This document shows, in pieces, positions 22,939 to 31,971 of a stretch of DNA of 41,646 bases (position 1 is the stretch's first letter; every line of letters begins with the position of its first letter). The position numbers and the translations under genes were made by a program. Origin of the DNA: Thermoplasmata archaeon (GTDB lineage: Archaea > Thermoplasmatota > Thermoplasmata > Lutacidiplasmatales > UBA184); assembly GCA_021802125.1 (NCBI GenBank), contig JAKAAX010000017.1, forward strand, positions 1 through 41,646, given 5' to 3'. Below the pieces are notes generated by a model that saw only the letters and a list, made by a program, of their open reading frames with translations, was not told the origin of the DNA and did not search any database.

Positions 22939-24786
22939 GTGGAGAAGTCCTTGGCCGAGGCGCCGCCGGAGGGGAAGGACGCCCCTGGAGACCGGGTCCA
23001 TGGGGACGTCGACGCGCCCCTGAAGGGCCGGTGGTTGCTCCTGGGTGCGCTCACGCTGCTCGCGGTCTTCCTCGGTCTGGAGCCGCTCCTGACCTTCTCT
23101 TCGTGGGGGTCCGACAGCGGGGAGTACGCCTACCTCACGGCCGGTCTGCTCGCGCACGGATCGTTCCTGCTCCAGGGGTACCAGGGCTGGGGGTTCGGCT
23201 ACCCCTACTTTCCCGGGATGTTCGAGGTGGGGGGAGGGGTCGCCGCCGCGACGGGGGTGGACCCCCTCCTCACGCTGGAGTTCGTCGTGCCGACCCTCGC
23301 GGCGGTCTCGACCGTGCCCGTCTTCCTGCTCTTCCGGCGCCTCTACCCGTCGGACCCCGTGGCTCTGCTCGGGGCCGGGCTCGTGGCCGTCGCCTTTCCC
23401 AGGGTCTTCATCCTGTCCCACGCCGTTCCCGCGGCCCTCGGGGACCTCCTGGCCGTCTCCGGCCTGTGGATGCTCGTCGAGCAGCGACGCGACCCCCGTT
23501 GGTGGGCGCTGCTCCTCCCCGTCTCCTTCGGACTGGTGGTGACGCACCACCTCTCCTGCTACTTCTTCCTCCTTTCCGCCCTCGGACTGGTCGTTGGGGT
23601 CGAGCTCTACGCCCCGCGACGCTGGTCCCGAAGGTTCCCCCTTCGCGAGCTGCTCTACCTGGGGGGGTTCACCGTCGGTCTCTTCGCTTTCTGGCTGGGA
23701 TACGCTCCCCCCTTCGCCACGATCCTGATGGAGGGCGTGCCCGGGGCGCCGGTCCTCGCTCTCCCGCTTGCGGCCCTGGCGGTCATCGCCTTCCTCGGGG
23801 TCCTGGTCCTCCTGCGCAGGCGCGGGTTCGTGCTCGGGCATCGTCCCCTTTGGAGGGCGAAGTGGCCCCCGAGGAGCCACCTGGCCCGGGACGGCGGGCT
23901 CCTGGCCGTGCTGCTGCTGGCCGGGCTCTCCTACCTGCTCTTCTTCCCGCTGCCGGCGACGGCGGACCTCGTCCCCTGGACGGACCTGCTATGGTTCGCC
24001 CCCTTCCTGGCCGTCATCCCTCTCGTGGCCGGGGGCCGAGGGTTCGGGAGCCTGACCCGCCTCGGCTCCGCACCGATGGGGTGGTTCGGCTTCATCGCCG
24101 TGTCCGCCGCCTTCGCGCTCAGGACCGCCAACGAGGCCATCCCTCCGGACCGGCACGTCGAGTTCCTCGCCCTTCCCCTCCTCCTGCTGGCGGCGATCAC
24201 CCTCGGCCGTGTGCTCTCTACCCTCCACGCCTCCGCGGACCGACGACCCTTCGCGGTGGCGCTGGGGCTCGTCGTGCTGCTCGTGGGAGCCAACGCTGCG
24301 GTCGCCTACCCTCCACCCTCTCTCCTTGAGGGATTCCAGGAGGGACTCGCCCCCTCGGACATGGGCGTGGTCAGCTGGGCGGCGACGGGCCTGCCCGGTC
24401 AGGCGACGCTCGCCTCCGACCATCGTTTGAGCGACCTGTACTTTGGCGAGACGGGCCGACCGGCCACGTGGGACTCCGCGAAGTGCCTCTTCGTCGGGAA
24501 CAACACGACCTGCGCTCTGCAGGAGCTTCGAGGGCTGCGCTATCCGCTCTTCCAATTCGCCCCCAGGCCCCTGGATGCGATCGCCGTCGACCCGACGATG
24601 CGGGAGCAGGGGGTGGCCCTCAACCCCAACGCGCCCGCGTTGCCGATGAGCGTCTGCTCCGAGCAGCTGCTCGAAGGGCCGGGGTTCGTCGAGATCTACG
24701 AGCAGGGGGGGACCGCGCTCTACTGGGTGGACCTGAACGCGTTGCCCCCCAGCGGGCCGACCGTGGGCGCTTGCGCCGGCGGGTAG
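22939..24786 (+). CDS. Polytopic GT-C-like membrane protein (putative glycosyltransferase)
   Basis: 615 aa with roughly 11-13 membrane helices followed by a soluble C-terminal domain of about 130 residues. The first extracytoplasmic loop carries the acidic motif SSWGSDSGEYAYLTAGLL just after helix 1 and GYQGWGFGYPYFPGMF after it, the layout of GT-C glycosyltransferases (ArnT/PMT-like, lipid-linked sugar donors). The exported C-terminal part contains Cys pairs and an NNT sequon. I start at GTG 22939 (VEKSLAEAPP), preceded by GGGGGAG, because everything upstream is low-complexity and lies before the probable promoter. Likely roles are protein or lipid glycosylation of surface proteins such as its divergent neighbour (inference). 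Confidence 0.62.
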   Translation: MEKSLAEAPPEGKDAPGDRVHGDVDAPLKGRWLLLGALTLLAVFLGLEPLLTFSSWGSDSGEYAYLTAGLLAHGSFLLQGYQGWGFGYPYFPGMFEVGGGVAAATGVDPLLTLEFVVPTLAAVSTVPVFLLFRRLYPSDPVALLGAGLVAVAFPRVFILSHAVPAALGDLLAVSGLWMLVEQRRDPRWWALLLPVSFGLVVTHHLSCYFFLLSALGLVVGVELYAPRRWSRRFPLRELLYLGGFTVGLFAFWLGYAPPFATILMEGVPGAPVLALPLAALAVIAFLGVLVLLRRRGFVLGHRPLWRAKWPPRSHLARDGGLLAVLLLAGLSYLLFFPLPATADLVPWTDLLWFAPFLAVIPLVAGGRGFGSLTRLGSAPMGWFGFIAVSAAFALRTANEAIPPDRHVEFLALPLLLLAAITLGRVLSTLHASADRRPFAVALGLVVLLVGANAAVAYPPPSLLEGFQEGLAPSDMGVVSWAATGLPGQATLASDHRLSDLYFGETGRPATWDSAKCLFVGNNTTCALQELRGLRYPLFQFAPRPLDAIAVDPTMREQGVALNPNAPALPMSVCSEQLLEGPGFVEIYEQGGTALYWVDLNALPPSGPTVGACAGG

Positions 24787-24808
24787 CCGCCGCTCCGCGC
24801 GCTCCCGC

Positions 24809-25774
24809 CTACCCGCTCTTGCGAGGTCGCGTGGAACCCTCGAAGAGGGCCCCCGCCAGCAAGGGGAGAAGCACGGTTACGTCACCTTCCACGGTGACCT
24901 GGCGCGCGTTGGGCTTGAGCTTCCCCCAGCTCACCGCCTCCCGGAGCCGGGCCCCGGAGAGCGAGCCATCCCATTCGACGGCGGTGGTGATGTAGACGGC
25001 GCTGTCCAGCCCGCCCCGGAACTGGTTCCACCAGATCACGTGGTGCTTGGAGATCCCGCCCCCGAGGATCAGCGCGTGGCTGCGCTTCGCCTCGAAGACC
25101 ACGTCGGAGAGCTCCTGCTCGTCCCGGAACAGGTCGAACCCGAGCTCTCGGTGGTCCTGCCAGTAGAGCCAGAGCTGGCTCCCGACGGCCCCATCGGTGG
25201 GGCCGGGAACGTAGACCGGGACCTTCGCCTCGTAGGCCGCCCGGCAGATCGACCCCGCACCGCGGCGGGTCCCCAGGTCCTCTCCAATGGCCCAGACGAG
25301 CTCCTTGGTCGAGAGCTTGCGCGAACCGCTCTTCCAGAGCCGGTCGAGGGTCGCCCGCATCCGGCGCTCGACGACCCCGCCGTAGTTGTCCTGCGGGATG
25401 ACGACGTTCCCCAGACGGTAGATGTGCTTGCGCGCCAGCGCGCGGTCGTCCAGGAGCCAATCCCCCTCGTAGTAGGGCTTCCAGGACCGGGCGAGGTCGT
25501 GGTCCAGGGTGCCGCAGGTCGTGATGACCACGTCGACGAGCTTCCGACGGATGAGCTCGGCCAGGATCCCGCGCGTCCCGGTCGCCACGATGTCGGCGGG
25601 GAAGGAGAGGAAGACGGTCCCCTCGCGGTCCTCCGCCATCCCTTCGAGGATGTCGTAGGCCTGGGCCAGGCCTTTCGCCGTGAACCCGCCGGCGAGGTCG
25701 AAGGCGCGGAGCATCCGACGGGGAGAGGTGAGGTCCGAGGGTGTGAGGTCGCGGACCGGTCGTCGGGGAGGCAT
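24809..25774 (-). CDS. dys: Deoxyhypusine synthase
   Basis: 321 aa, normal length. The enzyme transfers the aminobutyl group of spermidine (NAD-dependent) to a Lys of translation factor aIF5A, the first step of hypusine formation, essential in archaea. Motifs: FLSFPADIVATGTRGILAEL (NAD region), TTCGTLDHD, HALILGGGISKHHVIWWNQF, and the active-site segment EWDGSLSGARLREAVSWGKL with catalytic Lys285. The ATG at 25774 is 25 nt from TTATG (25796-25803), so the mRNA is probably leaderless. Convergent with the GT-C-like gene and divergent from the two-helix membrane protein. Confidence 0.95.
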   Translation of the reverse strand: MPPRRPVRDLTPSDLTSPRRMLRAFDLAGGFTAKGLAQAYDILEGMAEDREGTVFLSFPADIVATGTRGILAELIRRKLVDVVITTCGTLDHDLARSWKPYYEGDWLLDDRALARKHIYRLGNVVIPQDNYGGVVERRMRATLDRLWKSGSRKLSTKELVWAIGEDLGTRRGAGSICRAAYEAKVPVYVPGPTDGAVGSQLWLYWQDHRELGFDLFRDEQELSDVVFEAKRSHALILGGGISKHHVIWWNQFRGGLDSAVYITTAVEWDGSLSGARLREAVSWGKLKPNARQVTVEGDVTVLLPLLAGALFEGSTRPRKSG

Positions 25775-25795
25775 GAAGAGGCGAAGCTATCGGAG

Positions 25796-25803
25796 GCATA
25801 AGC
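25796..25803 (-). promoter_or_regulatory. TATA-like box of dys (leaderless)
   Basis: GCTTATGC on the minus strand centred about 25 nt before the ATG of the deoxyhypusine synthase gene. Confidence 0.55.
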
Positions 25804-25817
25804 CCGCCGCCCTTGAG

Positions 25818-25826
25818 GAGATAAGC
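25818..25826 (+). promoter_or_regulatory. TATA-like box of two-helix membrane protein gene
   Basis: GAGATAAGC centred about 29 nt before ATG 25852; fits a leaderless or nearly leaderless transcript. Lies 15 bp from the dys promoter on the opposite strand. Confidence 0.5.
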
Positions 25827-25851
25827 CCGCAACGGTGACCTCCCCCCCTCG

Positions 25852-26724
25852 ATGCAGGGCCCCGCGACCAACCCCCTCCCTCCTTCCCGGGCCACCCTAG
25901 CGTCGCTGAGGGGCGGCCTTGAGGTCCTTCGGACGTTCCCGTCCTGCCCTCCGCGGGAGGGACCTTCTCCGTCCACCGCAGAGATCCTGCAGGCGACGGA
26001 GGCGACCCTGCGGACCCTCCGCAGCGATATCGAGCGGCTCGGGCCGTGGACCCGGGAGTTCGTCGGCTCCTCGCTCGTCACCACCATGGCCACCAAGGCG
26101 GTGGACGAGGCGCTCGACGCTCTGACGTTCCACCTGCACCACCTCGGGGAGCCCGCCGCCACCGTCTCGGCGTTGATCGAGCGACCGGTCCACCTCGCGG
26201 CCGCGCGGGTGGAGGCGATCCTCGCGCTCATGCCCGGCCACGTGCAGCTCGCCCGCAGGATGAGCGACCGGGAGCGCAGCCTCCGGGAGAGGGCGCGAGG
26301 GCTCCCGTCGCGCCTGCGTCGCCGGTTCTACGTCGGCTTGTTCGTCGGCTCGCTCTTCCTCCTCTCCGTCGTCGTCGGGGCGGTGGTCCTTCTCGTGCCT
26401 TCGGTCGCCTCGGCCTCCGGGGTCGCGGTGGCGATCGCCCGCTACGCCCCCGTGAGCGCCCGGGTCGTCCTCGTCGCGGTCCTCTTCTTCACCGGCATCC
26501 GCCTCATCCTGGGCTCCCTCTGGCTGACCCGGACGATCTCCATCCTGCCGGAGTACGAGGAGCGCCGGGTGCACGCGGCCAAGGCCGGGATCCGCCGACG
26601 CGAGCACGAGGTGCTGGACCGCCTGTCGCCCCGACGGACCGTCCCGGAGGCGTGGTCCTCCCCCACCAACTCCGAACGGCCGCGGAAGGCTCTGGAGCGC
26701 GAGGTCCCTCCCCCCTCGGAGTGA
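25852..26724 (+). CDS. Unrecognised protein with two membrane helices
   Basis: 290 aa; I do not recognise a family. The N-terminal 40 residues are proline-rich, residues 45-165 look helical and amphipathic (ATEATLRTLRSDIERLG; ARRMSDRERSLRERAR), then come two hydrophobic segments (LFVGSLFLLSVVVGAVVLLV and VVLVAVLFFTGIRLILG) and a basic C-terminal tail of about 70 residues. Topology predicts both ends in the cytoplasm. The ATG is positioned by the TATA spacing. Monocistronic. No function proposed. Confidence 0.65.
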   Translation: MQGPATNPLPPSRATLASLRGGLEVLRTFPSCPPREGPSPSTAEILQATEATLRTLRSDIERLGPWTREFVGSSLVTTMATKAVDEALDALTFHLHHLGEPAATVSALIERPVHLAAARVEAILALMPGHVQLARRMSDRERSLRERARGLPSRLRRRFYVGLFVGSLFLLSVVVGAVVLLVPSVASASGVAVAIARYAPVSARVVLVAVLFFTGIRLILGSLWLTRTISILPEYEERRVHAAKAGIRRREHEVLDRLSPRRTVPEAWSSPTNSERPRKALEREVPPPSE

Positions 26725-26779
26725 CCCGCGCGCGCGCCGTCACGCGATCCCTGCCTGAGCGGGGGTGGAGGTGGGGCGA

Positions 26780-27760
26780 CTAGAGCTGAGGGAAGGCGAG
26801 CCCCAACGTCCAGCTGTGGAAGAGCAGGATGTACGCGACCGCGTAACCGGCGATCCCGAACCCGTTGAGGAAGGGGAGGCCGGCCTGGGGGTTCCCCCGG
26901 GAGACCAGGTACATCAGAATGCCGTAGCCGAGCAGGGACCCCAGCATCGCGGCGAGCGCCACGATGAGGTTCGCCGGGAGCCCGTGCAGGAACGGGGAGA
27001 CGTGGCCGACGTAGACGAACGCGCTCACGACGAGGACCCCGGGGATGACGACGTCGCCCAGTCCCATGAACGTGGCCTCGCGCTCCTCCGGGGCGGCCTT
27101 CACCTTCGCGCGGGCCTCCTTCATGGAAGGGCTGTGGGTGTAGTCGAAGGAGGGCTCGGTGGGCATGACCAGCAGGATCGGGAGCTTCATGTCCGACACG
27201 ACGTCGGCGAGGGAGACCATGTGCTTCGTGCCGTAGACCGCGACGGCGTCGTAGATCATGAGCGCGACCAGGAGCAGCAGGACGGGCAGAAGCCCGAGCG
27301 AGATCCCCAGGATCGCGGTGAGGCTCCCGGCCGCGAGATAGCCCACGGTGTCGACAACGTACCACTGGGGTTCCAGCAGGAGCAGCAGGAACACGAGGGC
27401 CGTGATGAACGCCCCCAGGTAGAACCCGAGGTCGATGAGGGCGAGACCCCCGGCGGTGTAGAAGGGCCCGGGAAGGATGAGGTCCAGCGTCGGACCCATC
27501 GTGAAGACGAGAGAGAGGCTGATCGCGAAGAGGATGAAGTACCGGATCATCGACACCCGGCTCGGCGCGTACTTGGCGATCCCCAGGATGATGAGGGGGA
27601 TCGCGACGATGGCGACGATGAACGGCAGGATGTTGGTGACGGAGTTGGGGGAGGCGTTCGTCTGCAGCCCCGCGTGGATGTAGGGGGCCGCCAGGGCGAG
27701 CGCCGTGAGCTGGGAGCCCACGTAGAGGCCCAGGAGTCCCAGGCTCTGGAGGGACCGCAT
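26780..27760 (-). CDS. Presenilin-like intramembrane aspartyl protease (family A22)
   Basis: 326-aa, about nine-helix membrane protein. The two catalytic Asp motifs of the presenilin/signal-peptide-peptidase superfamily are present: MIYDAVAVYG (Asp171 in Y-D) and FMGLGDVVIPG (Asp236 in G-x-G-D). The third element, P-A-L, corresponds to QAGLPFLNG (292-300), a variant usual in archaeal homologues. A long hydrophilic loop (about 198-230) separates the two motifs, as expected before autoproteolysis. Cleaves substrates inside the membrane; archaeal substrates are unknown. Starts 17 nt after aIF2-beta on the same strand, so expected to share its transcript. Confidence 0.9.
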   Translation of the reverse strand: MRSLQSLGLLGLYVGSQLTALALAAPYIHAGLQTNASPNSVTNILPFIVAIVAIPLIILGIAKYAPSRVSMIRYFILFAISLSLVFTMGPTLDLILPGPFYTAGGLALIDLGFYLGAFITALVFLLLLLEPQWYVVDTVGYLAAGSLTAILGISLGLLPVLLLLVALMIYDAVAVYGTKHMVSLADVVSDMKLPILLVMPTEPSFDYTHSPSMKEARAKVKAAPEEREATFMGLGDVVIPGVLVVSAFVYVGHVSPFLHGLPANLIVALAAMLGSLLGYGILMYLVSRGNPQAGLPFLNGFGIAGYAVAYILLFHSWTLGLAFPQL

Positions 27761-27777
27761 GTTCGATGACGGGGCCC

Positions 27778-28401
27778 CTATGGCTCCAGGGTCCCGAACC
27801 CGGTGTTCCCTACGACCTTCGTGATCTTCACCCGGACCGTGACGCCCTTCTGGCGCGCTCCGGTGACGAAGATGACGAAGCCCTCCTTCCGGGCGACCCC
27901 GTCACCTCTCCTGCTGATGTCCTCGATGGGGAGACGATAGATCTCTCCGACGATGACCGGCCCCTTGGGCTTCTCGGCCACCGCAACGCGGCGAACATGA
28001 ACGGGCCTCTGCGCACCGCAGGCCTCGCACACGAGCATCGGGACGCGTCCCGCCTTGTCCAGGTGCGTGTCGGGACGGTGGCACTCGCTGCACATCACGA
28101 AGCGCTCGGTGTACTCGCGGATCTTGGTGGCCATCTGCTCCTGGTTGGCCTTGGTCTTCAGGACCCCGCGAGGGCCGTCCATGACCCCCGGGCACCCCAG
28201 CTCCTTCGCGAGGAAGTTCAGGATGTGCTCCGGCTCGCGCCGAAGGTGCGCCCCGATGTCCTTGAGGTTGCGGATCGTCGTCGCCTTGCCGTCGTACATG
28301 ACCTCGGGGACCGGGACGGTGAACCGCTCCGAGCGCTTGGGCGTCGCCGGAAGCAGCGTCCGGGCGCGGTCCAGGAGGGTCTCGTACGTGGGGGTCGACA
28401 T
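27778..28401 (-). CDS. Translation initiation factor aIF2 subunit beta with C-terminal TRAM domain
   Basis: 207 aa. Residues 1-130 are canonical aIF2-beta: the alpha-beta core (KATTIRNLKDIGAHLRREPE, ILNFLAKELG) and the zinc ribbon CSEC...CEAC (Cys104, 107, 125, 128). Residues 148-204 add a TRAM-type beta-barrel (VIVGEIYRLPIEDISRRGDG; GFVIFVTGARQKGVTVRV), an RNA-binding module known as a fusion in some euryarchaeal aIF2-beta proteins. Part of the heterotrimer that brings initiator tRNA to the ribosome. TTTATG at 28428-28433 lies about 29 nt before the ATG, suggesting a leaderless mRNA. Followed by the presenilin-like gene. Confidence 0.93.
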   Translation of the reverse strand: MSTPTYETLLDRARTLLPATPKRSERFTVPVPEVMYDGKATTIRNLKDIGAHLRREPEHILNFLAKELGCPGVMDGPRGVLKTKANQEQMATKIREYTERFVMCSECHRPDTHLDKAGRVPMLVCEACGAQRPVHVRRVAVAEKPKGPVIVGEIYRLPIEDISRRGDGVARKEGFVIFVTGARQKGVTVRVKITKVVGNTGFGTLEP

Positions 28402-28427
28402 TGCAGGGCACCGACCCCTGTGGGGCT

Positions 28428-28433
28428 CATAAA
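28428..28433 (-). promoter_or_regulatory. TATA-like box of aIF2-beta gene (leaderless)
   Basis: TTTATG on the minus strand, about 29 nt upstream of the aIF2-beta ATG at 28401, in an otherwise GC-rich spacer. Confidence 0.55.
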
Positions 28434-28498
28434 GGGGCGGGGGCCGGGGGCGCGCTCACCGGGCCGCGACCCGCCCAGGGCCGCCGACACCGCGAGTC

Positions 28499-29155
28499 CT
28501 ACGGCAGCAACATCGGGATCAATCGCCGGAGGTCCCGCTCCTCCACCACGTTCGTCGCGTGACGGCGAACGTAGTCGTCGTCGGGAGCGAAGGCGATCCC
28601 GACCCGGGAGGCGCGGAACAGCCCCACGTCGATCTCCGAGTTGCCGACGGAGGCCGTCACCTCCGGACCCACCCCGAGGGAGGTCTGGAGCTCTCGGAGC
28701 ACCCGTTCCTTCTGCTTCACCGGCACCCGGATGACCCCGCGGACGATCCGTCCGCCGTCCTCCATCTCGAAGCCGTTCGCGAGGACGGTGTCGACCCCGA
28801 GCTCGCGCTGCAGCCGCTCCGCGAGGACGTCGAGCCCGCCGCTGACGATGGCCGTGTGGACCCCTCGCTCCTTCAGGGCGCGGAAGAGCTCCCTCGCCCC
28901 CGGCATCATCGGGACCCGGGAGAGGATCTCCACGAGGTCGCTCCGGGAGATGTCCGGTTTGTGACGCTGCCAGACCGCGAGGTCCCTGCGGGTGAACTCC
29001 ACGTCGTCGATCTCGTCGGCCATGAACGCCCGGAGCGCCTCGTCGTTGTTGTCGTGGAAGTGCCGATGGACCTCGGCCCACGAGCTGATGACGTCCACCA
29101 GCGTGCCGTCCATGTCGAAGGCGACCAGGCGGAACGGGGGCGGCTTCGCCGTCAT
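28499..29155 (-). CDS. HAD-superfamily phosphatase, phosphoserine phosphatase-like
   Basis: 218 aa with HAD motifs: VAFDMDGTLV (Asp14 nucleophile, Asp16), HTAIVSGGLDVLAERL (motif II), Lys in PVKQKERVL and TASVGNSEIDVGLFRAS (motif III/IV, N-S-E-x-D). The helical cap between motifs I and II has the size found in phosphoserine phosphatase (SerB). The usual SerB cap residues are not all recognisable, so other small phosphomonoesters are possible. Its ATG overlaps the ValRS stop codon (ATGA), so it is the last gene of the ABC transporter-ValRS operon. Distinct from the MtnX-like HAD at 20300. Confidence 0.82.
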   Translation of the reverse strand: MTAKPPPFRLVAFDMDGTLVDVISSWAEVHRHFHDNNDEALRAFMADEIDDVEFTRRDLAVWQRHKPDISRSDLVEILSRVPMMPGARELFRALKERGVHTAIVSGGLDVLAERLQRELGVDTVLANGFEMEDGGRIVRGVIRVPVKQKERVLRELQTSLGVGPEVTASVGNSEIDVGLFRASRVGIAFAPDDDYVRRHATNVVEERDLRRLIPMLLP

Positions 29156-31971
29156 GCGGTCCGTGGGGAGGTCGCGGGGGCGCTCGGGGCGAGGTGCTGT
29201 TCCAGAAGGGCCAGGCGGTCGGCGAGCTCCTTCTCCTTCTTCTCGGCCTCCGCGAGGACCTTGGGGGGCGCGCGGGCGCGGAACGTGGGGTCGGCGAGAC
29301 GCGCCCGGGTCTTCGTGAGGAGGTCCGCGACCAGGTCCCGCTCCTTGCGGAGCGCGACAAGCTCCTCCGCCGCCGGCGCCGCCCCGGCGGGAGCAAGCAG
29401 GAAGATCTCCGCGACCTCGGTGACCAGGGCTCGTGCCCCCTCAGGGTCCTTGGCCTCGGGGCCGAGCAGGTGGAGCGGTCCCAGCCGGGCGAGCTGGGTT
29501 ATCGTCGCGCTCCCCTCGGCGAGGGCGAGCACCCGGCCGGCGGCGGCCGTGCGCGGCCGGACCTGTGCCCCGGGGCGGGCGTCGAGGGGGATCTTCGCGT
29601 CGGACCGCAGCGTGCGGAACCCGCGGACAAGCTCCTGGAGGGCGGCCCCATCCTCCTCGGCGCGGGGGTCGCGGGGGAGCTCCTCCGGCGACGGCCAGCG
29701 CGCGACCGCGAGGCTCGCCCCGTCGTGGGGCGCGTGATGCCACAGCTCCTCGGTGATGTGGGGAACGAACGGGTGGAGCAGCCGCAGGGTCCGCTCGAGG
29801 ACCTGCCAGCCGAGCTGCAAGGAGGCCTCCTGAGCGGCCTTCCCCTCCCGCCCGTTGAGCCGGTCCTTCGCCGCCTCGGCCCACCAGTCGGCCATCTCGT
29901 GCCAGACGAACTGGTGGAGCGCGCCCGCCGCCCCGGTGAGATCGAACGAGCTCAGGCGCTGGTCGACCACCTCGGCCGTGCGGGACCAGCGTGAGGCCAG
30001 CCATCGGTCCATGAGCGGGAGGGACGCCACGTCCACCTTCTGGGCCGCGGGGGCGGGGCCCAGGGTGGCGAGGAGGCGGTTGAGGTTCCACACCTTCGTG
30101 AGGAAGTTCCTGCCCCCCTCCATCATGCGCTGGGGGTCCCACGCGCCTCCCTCCTCGACCGGGATGGGGAAGAGGAGCGCGAAGCGGAACGCGTCGGCGC
30201 CCCACTGCTCGATGAGCTCCAGCGGGTCCGGAGAGTTCCCCAGGTGCTTGGAGAGCTTCCGTCCCTGCCGGTCGGTGAGGATCCCGGTGAGGTAGACGTA
30301 CGGGAACGGGGGCCGGTCGAGGAACTGGAGGGACCCCATGATCATCCGGGCCACCCAGAAGAACACGATGTCCGAGCCCGTCCCCAGGACGGAGACCGGG
30401 AAGTACGCGGCAAGGTCCGGGGTCGCCTCCGGCCAGCCGAGGGTCGCGAACGGCCAGAGCCAGGAGGAGAACCAGGTGTCCAGGACGTCCGGGTCCTGGT
30501 GCAACTTTGTGCCGCCGCACTTCGGACACTTCGCGGGCGCGCTGTCGTAGGCGTCGTAGGCCCCGCACGTGTCGCAGTACCAGACCGGGATCTCGTGTCC
30601 CCAGACCACCTGGCGGGAGATGCACCAGGGCTCGAGGTTCTCCATGAAGTTGTAGTAGGTCTTCACCCACCGGTCCGGGACGATCTTCACCTCTCCCTGG
30701 CGCACCGCCTCCAGCGCACGGAGCCCCATGTGGGAGGTGTTGACGAACCACTGGGTGGAAAGCCTGGGCTCGATCGGGACCTCGCTCCGTTCGGAGTGCC
30801 CCACGTTGTGCGTGTGAGGCTCCTCCTTGACGAGGAGGCCCGAGGCCTGCAGTTCCTCGACGATCGCCTTGCGGGCCTGGAAGCGCTCCACGCCCCGGAA
30901 CCTCTCGGGGACGAACTCGCTGGTGAGGCGGCCGCGCTCGTCCAGCGTGTCGCGCTTCGAGGGCAGCTCCGGGTGACGCAGCGCGATGTCGTGGTCCACC
31001 TTGTCGTGGGAGGGGGTCACCTTGAGCCCGCCGGTCCCGAAGGTGGGGTCGATCGCCGGGTCCGTGACGATCGGGATCGCGCGTTCCGTGAGCGGGATCA
31101 CGACCTTGCGGCCGACCCAGGCCCGGTGGCGTTCGTCCTCGGGGTTCACGGCCACCGCGACGTCGCCGAAGATGGTCTCGGGGCGCGTGGTCGCCACCAC
31201 GAACCCCTCCCCGCGCGCGGCCTCCGCCGGGTCGGCGGAGGGGTAGCGGACGTACCAGAGCTTCCCGTGGGTCTCGGTGGGGATCACCTCCAGGTCGCTG
31301 AGCGCGGTCAGAAGCTTCGGGTCCCAGTTGACCATCCGCTCCGCGCGGTACACCAGGCCGGCCCGGTACAGCGACTGGAACGCGGTCCGGACCGCCCGGC
31401 AGTAGCGGGGGTCCATGGTGTACACGTAGCGGGACCAGTCCATCGAGAGCCCGTGGGCGGTGAGCTGGCGCCGGATGTACTGCTCCTTCTCCTTCCGCCA
31501 CTCCTCGATCCGGGAGTGCAGCTCCTCCTTCGAGATGCGCGAGACGTTCACGCCCTGCTTCTCCAGGGCCTTCCGGACGGCCATCTGGGTCGCGACGCCG
31601 GCGTGGTCCAGGCCCGGCAGGAAGAGCGTCGGGACCCCTTTCATCCGCTGCCATCGGCAGAGGAGGTCCTGCGTCGTCCCTTGCAGGCTGTGCCCGAAGG
31701 TCAGGATCCCCGTCACGTTGGGAGGGGGGAACACGATGGTCCAGTGCGGAGCGGCCCCGGGGAGGTCAGGTGCCCGGAAGAGCCCCCGCTCCTCCCAGAA
31801 GGTCTGCCACTTCGCCTCGAAGCTCGCCGGATCGTAGCGCTTCGGGAGCTCGGACGCCGGCCCGGGCGGCGCACTTCCTCTCGCGTCGGCCGGTGCCGAA
31901 GGGGAGGCGGTCACGGCGGGGGCGGACCCACGGCCCGGCGTCCGTTCCCCAGCCTCTGAGCCCTCGTTCAT
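29152..31971 (-). CDS. valS: Valyl-tRNA synthetase
   Basis: 939-aa class Ia aminoacyl-tRNA synthetase that charges tRNA-Val and edits mischarged Thr. Order: an Ala/Pro/Ser-rich N-terminal extension (about 1-40), Rossmann core with PPPNVTGILTFGHSLQGTT (HIGH-equivalent FGHS, 92-95), zinc-like CDTCGAYDAYDSAPAKCPKC, KMSKS-equivalent RKLSKHLGNS, anticodon-binding helical domain (LLHPFVPHITEELW), and a C-terminal coiled-coil arm (EKKEKELADRLALLEQHL). The editing (CP1) insertion is present (VATTRPETIFGD). ATG 31971 overlaps the stop of the ABC permease (ATGA); a TTG at 31998 is less likely. Stop overlaps the HAD gene. Confidence 0.95.
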   Translation of the reverse strand: MNEGSEAGERTPGRGSAPAVTASPSAPADARGSAPPGPASELPKRYDPASFEAKWQTFWEERGLFRAPDLPGAAPHWTIVFPPPNVTGILTFGHSLQGTTQDLLCRWQRMKGVPTLFLPGLDHAGVATQMAVRKALEKQGVNVSRISKEELHSRIEEWRKEKEQYIRRQLTAHGLSMDWSRYVYTMDPRYCRAVRTAFQSLYRAGLVYRAERMVNWDPKLLTALSDLEVIPTETHGKLWYVRYPSADPAEAARGEGFVVATTRPETIFGDVAVAVNPEDERHRAWVGRKVVIPLTERAIPIVTDPAIDPTFGTGGLKVTPSHDKVDHDIALRHPELPSKRDTLDERGRLTSEFVPERFRGVERFQARKAIVEELQASGLLVKEEPHTHNVGHSERSEVPIEPRLSTQWFVNTSHMGLRALEAVRQGEVKIVPDRWVKTYYNFMENLEPWCISRQVVWGHEIPVWYCDTCGAYDAYDSAPAKCPKCGGTKLHQDPDVLDTWFSSWLWPFATLGWPEATPDLAAYFPVSVLGTGSDIVFFWVARMIMGSLQFLDRPPFPYVYLTGILTDRQGRKLSKHLGNSPDPLELIEQWGADAFRFALLFPIPVEEGGAWDPQRMMEGGRNFLTKVWNLNRLLATLGPAPAAQKVDVASLPLMDRWLASRWSRTAEVVDQRLSSFDLTGAAGALHQFVWHEMADWWAEAAKDRLNGREGKAAQEASLQLGWQVLERTLRLLHPFVPHITEELWHHAPHDGASLAVARWPSPEELPRDPRAEEDGAALQELVRGFRTLRSDAKIPLDARPGAQVRPRTAAAGRVLALAEGSATITQLARLGPLHLLGPEAKDPEGARALVTEVAEIFLLAPAGAAPAAEELVALRKERDLVADLLTKTRARLADPTFRARAPPKVLAEAEKKEKELADRLALLEQHLAPSAPATSPRTA

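Noticed and set aside
22756..23880. Long minus-strand frame (374 codons) opposite the GT-C-like gene
   Set aside because: Antisense shadow: composition rich in Glu/Gly/Arg/Gln mirrors the hydrophobic plus-strand protein; no domain.
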